Source: CAWBRT01 sp050015355 (lineage in GTDB: Bacteria; Acidobacteriota; Terriglobia; Terriglobales; Acidobacteriaceae). From it: DNA of 18,175 nt. This document shows, one piece after another, positions 7,490 to 14,875 of this stretch. The position numbers and the translations under genes are program-made. Within the stretch, counting starts at the first letter, position 1; each line of letters starts with the position of its first letter. The notes beneath the pieces were generated by a model, which was given only the letters and a program-made list of their open reading frames with translations, was not told the DNA's origin and ran no database searches. The stretch spans positions 1 through 18,175 of the forward strand of contig JBEKBO010000093.1 in assembly GCA_050015355.1 (NCBI GenBank). The letters are read 5' to 3'.

Positions 7490-8167
7490 TCAGAGACGCC
7501 CGAATTGAGCGAGAAGCTCCTCGATAGTCTTGCCCTTCAGTATTTCCTTGCGGGCTGCCTCTTCCACCGCGGCCTGCTGCTTCGCTTTTTCATAGACCCT
7601 AGCCAAATCCCGTTGCGGAACAACCGTTATCCCGATCTCGTCGGCAACGATGAGATCTCCGGGATTAACCGCGACCCCGGCGCAGACAATGGGAGTATTG
7701 AACTCGTAGGGCTCCATTCTCTGCGATCCAGGAGAGTGAGTCGACCGCGGTCCGACTGCTTTCGAATACACAGGGAACTCCAGCATCCTTGCTTCGTCTG
7801 TATCGCGAACAGAACCGTCGACGACAGCGCCCACCACCCCGGCTGCGCGACAGAGACCGCACATGAGACCGCCCAACACGGAAGTTTCCGTCTCCCCAAA
7901 AGCATCGACTAGAAGCACGTCTCCTGCCTTGATCTGCCTAAATACGTCCAGGTAGTCAATCAGGTCGCCGGCTGTAAGCTTCACGGTAAAAGCTGGACCG
8001 ATAATTTTCTTGTGAACCGTGCGAGGCTTCATGTAGCTCCTCATCACGTTGTCCCGGTCTTGCGCATCGGCCACGACACAGGACAGGCTCAGCACACCTT
8101 CCATCTCGCGGAACTTCGCAATGAGGTTCTGGTCTGAGTTTGCATGAGCGTTGATTATCTTTTTCAT
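7490..8167 (-). CDS. RraA-family protein (putative 4-hydroxy-2-oxo acid aldolase/decarboxylase)
   Basis: A 225-residue member of the RraA/4-hydroxy-4-methyl-2-oxoglutarate (HMG) aldolase family. Visible signatures are GPAFTVK (57-63), the GLMCGLCRAAGVVGAVVDG segment (about 100-118), and the SVRD motif whose R121 and D122 match the pyruvate-binding arginine and metal-associated aspartate of catalytic members. These residues argue for a metal-dependent aldolase or oxaloacetate-type decarboxylase rather than only an RNase E inhibitor. The protein is longer than E. coli RraA (about 160 residues), like the catalytic members. The start ATG at 8167 has GAGGAGG 8 bases upstream. It follows the KDPG-type aldolase by 36 bases, giving two pyruvate-yielding aldolase families side by side. 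The substrate is unknown. Confidence 0.82.
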   Translation of the reverse strand: MKKIINAHANSDQNLIAKFREMEGVLSLSCVVADAQDRDNVMRSYMKPRTVHKKIIGPAFTVKLTAGDLIDYLDVFRQIKAGDVLLVDAFGETETSVLGGLMCGLCRAAGVVGAVVDGSVRDTDEARMLEFPVYSKAVGPRSTHSPGSQRMEPYEFNTPIVCAGVAVNPGDLIVADEIGITVVPQRDLARVYEKAKQQAAVEEAARKEILKGKTIEELLAQFGRL

Positions 8168-8203
8168 TGTAGTATCCTCCTCGCTATAAAATTTAGTTAT
8201 TGA

Positions 8204-8869
8204 TCACGCATTGGTGGTTGAGACCGAGCCCTTTGCCTCTCTGACAGCCTGGAGAAACTCGCCGGCGAGGGCCTCAATCCCATGGAAATCCTTTCTCGAC
8301 GTAAGGTCTCGACGAACCAAGCTGCTGCCGACCCCTATGGCATCAGCGCCGGCCTTGAGGAAAGCGCCAGCGTTCGTCAAATCCACCCCCCCCACTGGCA
8401 GCAACCGGAGATCGCCGAATGGGCCCCTCAGGTCCTTGATGTATTGCGGCCCGACGGATGAAACTGGAAACACTTTGATCATGTCGGCGCCGGAATCATG
8501 ACAGCGCAGAATTTCCGTCGGAGTAAACGCTCCCGGAATCATCGCTATTCCATGTTTCTTGACGGTAGCGATCACTTCGGTGTCCGTGTTGGGCGCCAGT
8601 ACGAATTCAGCGCCACTCTCGATGGCCTGCAGCGCGGATTTCTTGTTGAGAACTGTGCCGGCGCCGACATGCAGTTTGCCGCAGTATTCCCGTGCGATCT
8701 GCCGAATCATGTCGCAGGCGCTCGCTGTGTTGAACGTTATTTCCACTGCCCTTATTCCTCCGCTGTAGAGAGCCGCTACTGTCTCCATTACTGAATCGAC
8801 GGCGATCCCGCGCAGGATCGCTACTACACCGGTTTCTTTGATTGTAGTTACGACTGTTTCGGCAAGCAT
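8204..8869 (-). CDS. KDPG/KDPGal-type aldolase (2-dehydro-3-deoxy-6-phosphogluconate/galactonate aldolase)
   Basis: A 221-residue class I aldolase of the Eda/DgoA family. The Schiff-base lysine is K132 (MIKVFP), the catalytic base E43 (VEITF), with the GAGTV segment (69-73), PGAFTPTE (112-119) and the phosphate-binding PVGGV (158-162). The product would be pyruvate plus D-glyceraldehyde 3-phosphate. At the place of R49 of E. coli Eda the sequence has Asn47 (TFNT), as I recall for DgoA-type galactonate enzymes. With a DgoK-type kinase in the same block, a KDPGal role (dgoA-like) is my first guess, with KDPG next. It starts 3 bases after the stop of the LivG-LivF fusion, using GGGGG of that gene's last codons as ribosome site, so the two are translationally linked. 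Confidence 0.88.
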   Translation of the reverse strand: MLAETVVTTIKETGVVAILRGIAVDSVMETVAALYSGGIRAVEITFNTASACDMIRQIAREYCGKLHVGAGTVLNKKSALQAIESGAEFVLAPNTDTEVIATVKKHGIAMIPGAFTPTEILRCHDSGADMIKVFPVSSVGPQYIKDLRGPFGDLRLLPVGGVDLTNAGAFLKAGADAIGVGSSLVRRDLTSRKDFHGIEALAGEFLQAVREAKGSVSTTNA

Positions 8870-8872
8870 AAC

Positions 8873-10435
8873 TTATCCCCCAAGGTAAGCCGTTTTTACA
8901 CTCGGATCACCGAGGACTTCTCCCGCAGCGCCTTCCAGCACCAGTTGGCCTACCTCCAAGACGAACCCTCTTTCGGCAACGCTAAGGGCCGCCTTGGCAT
9001 TCTGTTCTACCAGCAGGATCGTCTGGCCAGCACCGTGCAAGCTTTTCACCGTGCTTAGCACCTCGACCACCAGCTTCGGCGAAAGTCCCATGGAGGGCTC
9101 GTCGAGCAACAACACCTTCGGTTTGCTCATGACTGCCCTGCCGATAGCAAGCATCTGTTGTTCGCCACCGCTGAGCGAACCGCCCGCTTGCCGAATACGC
9201 TCCTTTAGCCGCGGAAAAATCGTAAAGACCTTCTCGAGATCATGGTTAATTTCGGTGCGATTCTTTCGCAGAAATGCACCCATCATCAAGTTTTCCAACA
9301 CCGTGAGTGCCGGGAAGATGCCTCTCCCTTCAGGGACATATACGAGCCCCCTCGCCACAATCCGGTCGGATCTCATGCCAGTGATTTCCTCGCCCAGATA
9401 AGTGACGTGACCGGATCTGGGCGCGAGCATTCCCGAGATGGTCTTTAACAGCGTTGTTTTTCCAGCGCCGTTAGCGCCGATCAGAGCGACGAACTCTCCT
9501 TCTTGCAAACTAAAACTGATATCTTTGAGAACCCGCACATTCCCATAGAAGCTGTTAATGAGTTTCAGCGCGAGCGCGCAGGTTCGCGGCTGCGGCGACG
9601 GCGAGAAAGGCCCTTTACTATCACCGACCACCCCAGCAATGCTCACCGCCCCGGTGGGCTTGGTCGCGAGGTCGTCTTTCCCCAGGTACGCCGCGATGAC
9701 CGCAGCGTCGTTCTGTACTTCGGCGGGAGTACCTTCGCAGATTTTGACCCCTGAGTCGAGAACCGTGGTTCGGTCAACAAGATCGCTCACTACCCGCATG
9801 TCGTGCTCGATAATGATGACGGTAATGCCAGATTCACTGATCCGCTTGATCAGTTGAATGAGCTGTTGTTTCTCCGTAGGATTCATCCCGGCCGCAGGCT
9901 CGTCGAGAAGCAGGAGTGCGGGCTGCGTGGCTAGAGCCCGCGCGATCTCCAGCCGTCGTTGTAGGCCATAGGCCAGGCTGTGTGCGGGCTCCTCCTTGTA
10001 TTGCGCGATACCGACAAATTCTAGTTGCTGAAGGGCAATGTCTTTCAACCTTGCATCTTCGCGCCGTACCAAAGGGAAGCCGAACGTGACCCCTCCAAGC
10101 CTCGCCTTAGAATGGCATTGCGCCGCGGTAAGTACATTGTCCAACACCGTCATTCCCTTAAAAAGCTCAATGTGTTGGAAGGTTCGAGCGACGCCCGCTC
10201 GAGAAATCTGGTAAGGCGCGCAACCGGTCACGTCGCGCCCCCTGAAGGACACCGAGCCTGACGTCGCTTGCTCGTAGCAGGTTATGACATTGAATAGCGT
10301 CGTCTTTCCAGACCCGTTCGGCCCGATCAAGCCGCGAATCTCTCCTTGCTCGACCTTTAAGTCGACATTATTAAGGGCTACCAAGCCGCCGAATTTTTTT
10401 GTGACTGATGAGACGCTAAGCATTATCAAACTCAC
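8873..10435 (-). CDS. Fused LivG-LivF dual ATPase of first HAAT ABC transporter
   Basis: One open frame of 520 residues joins a LivG domain (1-252) to a LivF domain (about 286-520) through a Ser/Gly/Pro/Thr-containing linker (about 253-285). LivG half: Walker A GPNGSGKT (38-45), Q87, signature LAYGLQR (154-160, degenerate from LSYGQQ), Walker B LLLLDEP (174-180), H211. LivF half: Walker A GANGAGKT (320-327), signature LSGGEQQ (421-427), Walker B LLLDEP (442-447), Q478. Both halves keep the residues needed for nucleotide binding, so it can replace the usual two subunits as a 1:1 unit. GTG at 10435 overlaps the livM stop by four bases (GTGA); ATG at 10423 is also possible and gives a more standard LivG N-terminus. 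The second transporter in this window encodes the two subunits separately. Confidence 0.92.
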   Translation of the reverse strand: MSLIMLSVSSVTKKFGGLVALNNVDLKVEQGEIRGLIGPNGSGKTTLFNVITCYEQATSGSVSFRGRDVTGCAPYQISRAGVARTFQHIELFKGMTVLDNVLTAAQCHSKARLGGVTFGFPLVRREDARLKDIALQQLEFVGIAQYKEEPAHSLAYGLQRRLEIARALATQPALLLLDEPAAGMNPTEKQQLIQLIKRISESGITVIIIEHDMRVVSDLVDRTTVLDSGVKICEGTPAEVQNDAAVIAAYLGKDDLATKPTGAVSIAGVVGDSKGPFSPSPQPRTCALALKLINSFYGNVRVLKDISFSLQEGEFVALIGANGAGKTTLLKTISGMLAPRSGHVTYLGEEITGMRSDRIVARGLVYVPEGRGIFPALTVLENLMMGAFLRKNRTEINHDLEKVFTIFPRLKERIRQAGGSLSGGEQQMLAIGRAVMSKPKVLLLDEPSMGLSPKLVVEVLSTVKSLHGAGQTILLVEQNAKAALSVAERGFVLEVGQLVLEGAAGEVLGDPSVKTAYLGG

Positions 10436-11418
10436 GGAGCCGACGTTTTCTGGGAGAGCTTATTGCCAAAGAATTGAATTGAGTTCACGCCCAGGGCCAG
10501 CAGGCCCGAGGGCAGGAAGATCGTGGACAGGATAATGCCCAGCCCATAAACAATCATTTGAAAACTGCCAAAAGCCCTAAGCAGTTCTGGCACGATCGCA
10601 AGTGTGACTCCCCCTAGAATGGAACCGGGAATACTGGATATGCCGCCGACCACGATCATCATCAGCACCAGCACGGACAGGTTGAAACCGTAAACATCCG
10701 GGCTGATGGTTGTCATGTAGTGCGCATAGATAGCACCCGCCAGCCCGGCGAGGGCGGCGGAGATGAGAAAGGCCAGGACTTTGTAGAACGCCAGGTTGAT
10801 GCCGATGCTCTGGGCCGACGTTTCGCTTTCTCGTACAGCCACGAAGCTACGGCCAATCCTGGAGTGCACAAGTCTGGTGGAAAACAGAGTTACTAGAACT
10901 ACAAAGAAGTAGGTGAGATAGAACCACTGAACCAGGCTACTGATCTCGAAACCTGCAATGCGTGGCGCAGGGATTCCGACGATTCCCATAGGGCCCTTGG
11001 TGAGGCTGACCCATTGGTTCAAGATGACCTGTATGATGCCTGCAAAGCTGACCGTGACCAAAACCAGGTAAACGCCGCCTCGAACCTTGAGCGCAGGCAA
11101 CCCTACTACAATGCCCGCAATCGCCGCAGCCGCAGCCGAAAGAGGCAAGGCGAGCCAGAAGCTCACGCCAAGCCGCGTACAAAGAATTGCCGAAGTGTAA
11201 GAACCGATGGCATAGAATCCCGCCATTCCAAGGTGGATCTGTCCACAATAGCCGGTAACAATGTTTTGCCCCAAGGCTAGGATGATGTAGATACCCCCGA
11301 GAATCAGGATGTGCGAGAAATATGGGTTCGTGAAGACAAGCGGGACAACCATGATGACGGCTAGAAAACAATACGAGCAATAGTTCGTGTACAGCGCGTG
11401 CGTTGCCTTCAGTGTCAT
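10432..11418 (-). CDS. livM: HAAT-type ABC transporter permease LivM (first system)
   Basis: A 328-residue multi-pass permease with the LivM motif GYCGQIHLGMAGFYAIGSY (56-74) and an EAA-like coupling loop RESETSAQSIGIN (196-208). It pairs with the LivH at 11415-12311 and with the LivG-LivF fusion. The ATG overlaps the livH stop (ATGA), and its own stop overlaps the first candidate start of the fusion, so livH, livM and livGF are tightly coupled in translation. It is clearly diverged from the livM at 4266-5240, so the two transporters look like separately acquired systems rather than a recent tandem duplication. Confidence 0.93.
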   Translation of the reverse strand: MTLKATHALYTNYCSYCFLAVIMVVPLVFTNPYFSHILILGGIYIILALGQNIVTGYCGQIHLGMAGFYAIGSYTSAILCTRLGVSFWLALPLSAAAAAIAGIVVGLPALKVRGGVYLVLVTVSFAGIIQVILNQWVSLTKGPMGIVGIPAPRIAGFEISSLVQWFYLTYFFVVLVTLFSTRLVHSRIGRSFVAVRESETSAQSIGINLAFYKVLAFLISAALAGLAGAIYAHYMTTISPDVYGFNLSVLVLMMIVVGGISSIPGSILGGVTLAIVPELLRAFGSFQMIVYGLGIILSTIFLPSGLLALGVNSIQFFGNKLSQKTSAP

Positions 11419-12311
11419 GCCCGTCGGCCTTTTCCGGCATCGAATATGCCACCAGGTCTTGCCATCAGGATGAATATCATCAGGATGAAGGCCGTCGCAT
11501 CCTTGTACTCCGAGGAGATGAAGCCGGCGGAGAGGTTTTCAAGCACTCCCAAGAGGAGCCCGCCAATCACGGCTCCGGGGATATTGCCGAATCCCCCGAG
11601 GACGGCCGCGCTGAAGCCCTTCGAACTGATAATGGTGCCCATCTGAGGGGTCACGTAAAACTTCGGAGCAAGTAGTACTCCAGCCAACCCGGCAAGGCTG
11701 CTTGCCACCATGATCGTCAGAGAATCCGTCAAGCTGTGACTGATTCCCATAAGGCCGGCGACGCTACGATTCTGCGCCGCTGCTCGCATCGCGGTGCCAA
11801 TTCGAGTCTTAGCGAGAAAGAGGTAAAGAGCCCCCATCGCAACCAGGCTTATGGCCATAATCCAGAGGTCTTGGGGAACCAGAAGAAACGGGCCAATCTT
11901 GATCGGCTCCGTCGATAGGAAAGATGGAAATTGAACGCCGGTCGATCCCCAGATCAGGATGGCGATGTTCTGAATTAGGACGGAGCCTCCGACGCAGCCT
12001 GCGATCACATACAGAAATCCATGTTTTGCGGTGGGAGCTATTACGCCGAGATAGAGCGCCAGTCCTACCAGCGATGCAGCGCCCACCCCGGCTAGGATAG
12101 ATATCACGAACGACTGCTTGGACAGCAGGTTACTTCCCATCAGGACGGTCAGAGCGATGAAGGGGGCGGACATAAAGACCTCGCCCTGGGCGAAATTTAC
12201 GACCCTCACGCCACTCCAGATCAGCGAGTGGGCCAGCGCCACAAGGCTATACACACTGCCAATAGCCAAGCCCCCCATCACGAGTTCCACCAGCGTTACG
12301 GCGTGATCCAT
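11415..12311 (-). CDS. livH: HAAT-type ABC transporter permease LivH (first system)
   Basis: A 298-residue multi-pass inner-membrane permease with the LivH N-terminal pattern, VNFAQGE (38-44), and an EAA-like loop AAQNRSVAGLMGI (178-190). The ATG at 12311 has GAAGGTG about 5 bases upstream. It follows the binding-protein gene by 55 bases and overlaps livM by 4 bases. With LivM it forms the channel fed by the soluble binding protein at 12367-13497. Confidence 0.92.
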   Translation of the reverse strand: MDHAVTLVELVMGGLAIGSVYSLVALAHSLIWSGVRVVNFAQGEVFMSAPFIALTVLMGSNLLSKQSFVISILAGVGAASLVGLALYLGVIAPTAKHGFLYVIAGCVGGSVLIQNIAILIWGSTGVQFPSFLSTEPIKIGPFLLVPQDLWIMAISLVAMGALYLFLAKTRIGTAMRAAAQNRSVAGLMGISHSLTDSLTIMVASSLAGLAGVLLAPKFYVTPQMGTIISSKGFSAAVLGGFGNIPGAVIGGLLLGVLENLSAGFISSEYKDATAFILMIFILMARPGGIFDAGKGRRA

Positions 12312-12366
12312 AAATACACCTTCATCGCCTCAGCCATCTTCCGTTTTCCTTTGGGCCGCGGGATAT

Positions 12367-13497
12367 CTACTTGCCCGGCGTAAATGACGTGGGCACCTTG
12401 TTGACCACCTTCCCGAACTGCATTTCGTGCAGCCCTTCTCCGGCGGCGTCAAAATTGAAGGTTCCCTGAACCCCGGCGTACTTGGACGAACGTAACGCAT
12501 CGCGCAGCGCTTGAGGTTTCGCCTTGCCGCCGTTCTTAATGGCGTCGGCCAGCAAATAGATGGAGTCGTAACCTGTCGCGGCGAAATCATTCGGCGTACT
12601 CTTGTACAGTTGCTCGTATTTCTTGACGAATGCCTGCACCTTAGGATTAGGATTGGCAGGAATAAAGCCCGCGGCAAAGATGACGCCCTCGGCAGCCCCC
12701 CCGGCCGCGCCTTGCGTGGTATCCGACTCAATACCAGCTCCCCCGACAAATTGGGCTTTGATCCCCATCTGGCGGGCCTGCTTCATGATCAGTCCCATGT
12801 CGACCATAGGCCCGACTATGACCAGCGCTTGCGGATTAAGCTTTTTGATATTGATCAGTTGCGAACTGAAATCTTTATCGCCGGGAGTCCACGACTCGTC
12901 CGTCAGTATCCGAATACCCTTGTGGTCAAGCGCCGCCTGAATTGCCTTTGAGCCGCCCAAGCCGTAATCTGCGGAGTCGTGGAAAACAGCAATCTTGGTG
13001 TACTTCATCTTGGCGAACAGAAAGTCTCCGAGAGAGCCGAACTTGATGGCGTCATTGGCGCGCGTCCGGAACACCCAGGCATTTTTCTGCTCGGTGATAG
13101 CGACATTGGTGCCCTGCGGAAGTATAGGTATCTGCGCTCTGGCGATCACCGGCAACATGGCAAGACACGGGGAACTTTGTGCATCTCCTATCACTGCAGC
13201 CACGTGGTCCCGGTAGATGAGCTTGTTGAGTGCGGCGACAGCCTGCGCCGGAACTCCCTGCGAGTCCTCCAGTACCAGCTCGAGCTTAGTGCCATTGATT
13301 CCGCCGCTGGCGTTGATCTCGTCGACCGCCATCTTGGCGCCATTTCGTTGCCATTCTCCCAGCGCCGCATTGTCTCCGGTGCGGGCCGCAATCGCGCCGA
13401 TTTTCACTTCATCGGCATGGGCAGCGTTGGTTGCAAGGTATCCCATCATTGCAACTACTAATCCCAACAAGGCTATTGTTCTAGTTTTCATACGCAT
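12367..13497 (-). CDS. HAAT-type ABC substrate-binding protein (LivJ/LivK family), soluble
   Basis: A 376-residue periplasmic receptor of the LivJ/LivK family. A Sec signal peptide is clear: basic start MRMKTR, hydrophobic core, and a cut after NAAHA (Ala28) before DEVKIG. No lipobox cysteine is present. The family motif AVDEINASGGINGTKLELV follows, then QGTNVAITEQ and the two-lobe fold typical of the group. The start ATG at 13497 has AGGAG 7 bases upstream; an in-frame ATG at 13512 would place that site inside the gene. It heads the first transporter set, 98 bases after dgoK. The ligand is unknown; its position between dgoK and the aldolase favours an acid that feeds this pathway. Confidence 0.92.
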   Translation of the reverse strand: MRMKTRTIALLGLVVAMMGYLATNAAHADEVKIGAIAARTGDNAALGEWQRNGAKMAVDEINASGGINGTKLELVLEDSQGVPAQAVAALNKLIYRDHVAAVIGDAQSSPCLAMLPVIARAQIPILPQGTNVAITEQKNAWVFRTRANDAIKFGSLGDFLFAKMKYTKIAVFHDSADYGLGGSKAIQAALDHKGIRILTDESWTPGDKDFSSQLINIKKLNPQALVIVGPMVDMGLIMKQARQMGIKAQFVGGAGIESDTTQGAAGGAAEGVIFAAGFIPANPNPKVQAFVKKYEQLYKSTPNDFAATGYDSIYLLADAIKNGGKAKPQALRDALRSSKYAGVQGTFNFDAAGEGLHEMQFGKVVNKVPTSFTPGK

Positions 13498-13586
13498 GAT
13501 GCTTCTCCTCATCGCTTGTCAAAAATGTCACTGATCTTCTCTCGTGCTCCGCGTCGGCAGCGCGATTCGATCGCTTATGCCGCACG

Positions 13587-13599
13587 GTGAAGACTTCAC
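13587..13599. repeat. 13-bp palindrome at end of dgoK
   Basis: GTGAAG-A-CTTCAC is a perfect 6-bp inverted repeat with one central base, overlapping the stop codon of dgoK and lying 90 bases upstream of the binding-protein gene. It could be a regulatory site for the transporter genes, but half-sites of this size also arise by chance. Confidence 0.25.
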
Positions 13600-14624
13600 A
13601 GGCCAACGTCAGACTTTGACTGAGACTCGAGCATGAGACCACGCTCACGCGCTACGGCCATTGCACCCAAGCCAGCCAGATCGCCCGTCAGGTGGTCGTC
13701 CACTACAACGATTTCTCCCCGGAAAAAGCGATCACTCCTGATCAGGGCGGCGAAGGCTTGCTTCATAACCTTCTTCCCAGTGATCACAACCGGTATTTCC
13801 GGCCTTAGCTGGATGGCGCTGCTTTGCTTCAGGGCGAAAATGTCTTGTCCCAACACGGCGCCGAGCAGGAAGTTGGCCCTCTGTTCTGCCGTAGTCCCGC
13901 CGAACTGCTCAAGGATGCGCACGGAAAAACATGCCCGGCCCAGTCCCACGGCGGCACAGCAGCGTGCTCCCTCCAAAAGCATGGCTTCATCCAGTTCGTG
14001 CGCAAACGAGTTGGCCACGGCGCTTGCCAGGATGGTGTGACCGGTGATGACGTCCAGCAGTTCTCCGGCCAACGTGGTCACGCATGCCGTGATTCGATTG
14101 TTCGCATCCAAGGTGACGAATTTCGAGTGCGACCCCGGAAAGATGAAGATAGCTGGTCCTTGCAGGCTCGTCTTCTCAATAAGCCCGAAAACCTCGGCCT
14201 CTTCTCCCCGCATGATATCCATGGCCTCGTAGGTGGCGAGATTTACCTCGGGGATACTGTTCTTAATTCCCGGTACGAACCAGATAGGTCGCGGGGCGAC
14301 CTCCGGAATGCAGCTCTGGACAAGTCCTTCGGCCAGTTCTTCAATACCTGCGGGAGCAGAGACGTGCGGAACTTCGAAGAGCCCGATATTGGAGGTGATC
14401 ATTCCCGACGCCACAATCAGCCCAATACTGGAAAGATCGACTCCAGCAATAGCAGCAGCCTTCAGGATGGCATTTTTGATGCCAGCTTGGAGTTTTTGCT
14501 TGTTGCCGGTAATTGCGGTGTCTCGTACACCCACCTCAGCGCAGGATTCGGAGATGACCCGATCATCGTGCCAAACTTTTGCCCGAGTGTTTGTAGTTCC
14601 AGTATCAATTGTGATCACAAGCAT
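13596..14624 (-). CDS. dgoK: 2-dehydro-3-deoxygalactonokinase (DgoK family)
   Basis: A 342-residue sugar-acid kinase of the DgoK family (ASKHA fold). Visible landmarks are the N-terminal phosphate loop DTGTTNTR (7-14), GMITSNIGLFEVPHVSAPAG (74-93), MRGEEAEVFG (138-147) and FPGSHSKFV (162-170). The enzyme uses ATP to phosphorylate 2-keto-3-deoxygalactonate at O6 in the cytosol, giving the substrate of the KDPGal aldolase; here a matching aldolase is encoded at 8204-8869. The protein is about 50 residues longer than E. coli DgoK (292), mostly towards the C-terminus. The start ATG at 14624 has only a weak AAGAGA site upstream. No dehydratase (DgoD-like) is in the window, so the 2-keto-3-deoxy acid must come from elsewhere or be taken up directly. 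Confidence 0.88.
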   Translation of the reverse strand: MLVITIDTGTTNTRAKVWHDDRVISESCAEVGVRDTAITGNKQKLQAGIKNAILKAAAIAGVDLSSIGLIVASGMITSNIGLFEVPHVSAPAGIEELAEGLVQSCIPEVAPRPIWFVPGIKNSIPEVNLATYEAMDIMRGEEAEVFGLIEKTSLQGPAIFIFPGSHSKFVTLDANNRITACVTTLAGELLDVITGHTILASAVANSFAHELDEAMLLEGARCCAAVGLGRACFSVRILEQFGGTTAEQRANFLLGAVLGQDIFALKQSSAIQLRPEIPVVITGKKVMKQAFAALIRSDRFFRGEIVVVDDHLTGDLAGLGAMAVARERGLMLESQSKSDVGL

Positions 14625-14715
14625 TAGATCTCTTGGCGTGTGCAGTGCAGGTAGGCTGCCGTCTCAACCGATCGAAGGCAGTTCTCTGTTTGAACACGCG
14701 CTCCTCCCTCCATTC

Positions 14716-14806
14716 CTCCAACCAGACCTCAACGCACGCCCGACACGACTGGCGCCTCCTTCCAAAGCACGCTGCGGGTAGAGGCGCCTACCGGTGAATC
14801 CGAATC
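14716..14806 (-). pseudogene. Duplicated, broken 3' end of the iclR gene
   Basis: This 91-base stretch is about 90% identical (8 mismatches and one 1-base insertion by eye) to 16264-16353, the last codons and immediate downstream bases of the iclR gene. The reading frame is broken by the one-base insertion and nothing of the rest of iclR precedes it. It sits in the 251-base gap between the MFS gene and dgoK, so the MFS gene is flanked by direct repeats of the iclR tail. It is probably a relic of the insertion or duplication that brought the MFS gene in; a conserved regulatory role is the alternative. Confidence 0.75.
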
Positions 14807-14875
14807 AGCTGCTTTAATTCCACGGTATGTGGTGGATTTACAGACCGCAACTCGGCTTAGGCCATGTTCGCGCGC

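Noticed and set aside
7361..7912. 183-codon plus-strand open frame
   Set aside because: Antisense to the RraA-like gene and the intergenic hairpin; no recognisable domain.
13824..14627. 267-codon plus-strand open frame
   Set aside because: Antisense to dgoK; no recognisable domain and no plausible start site.
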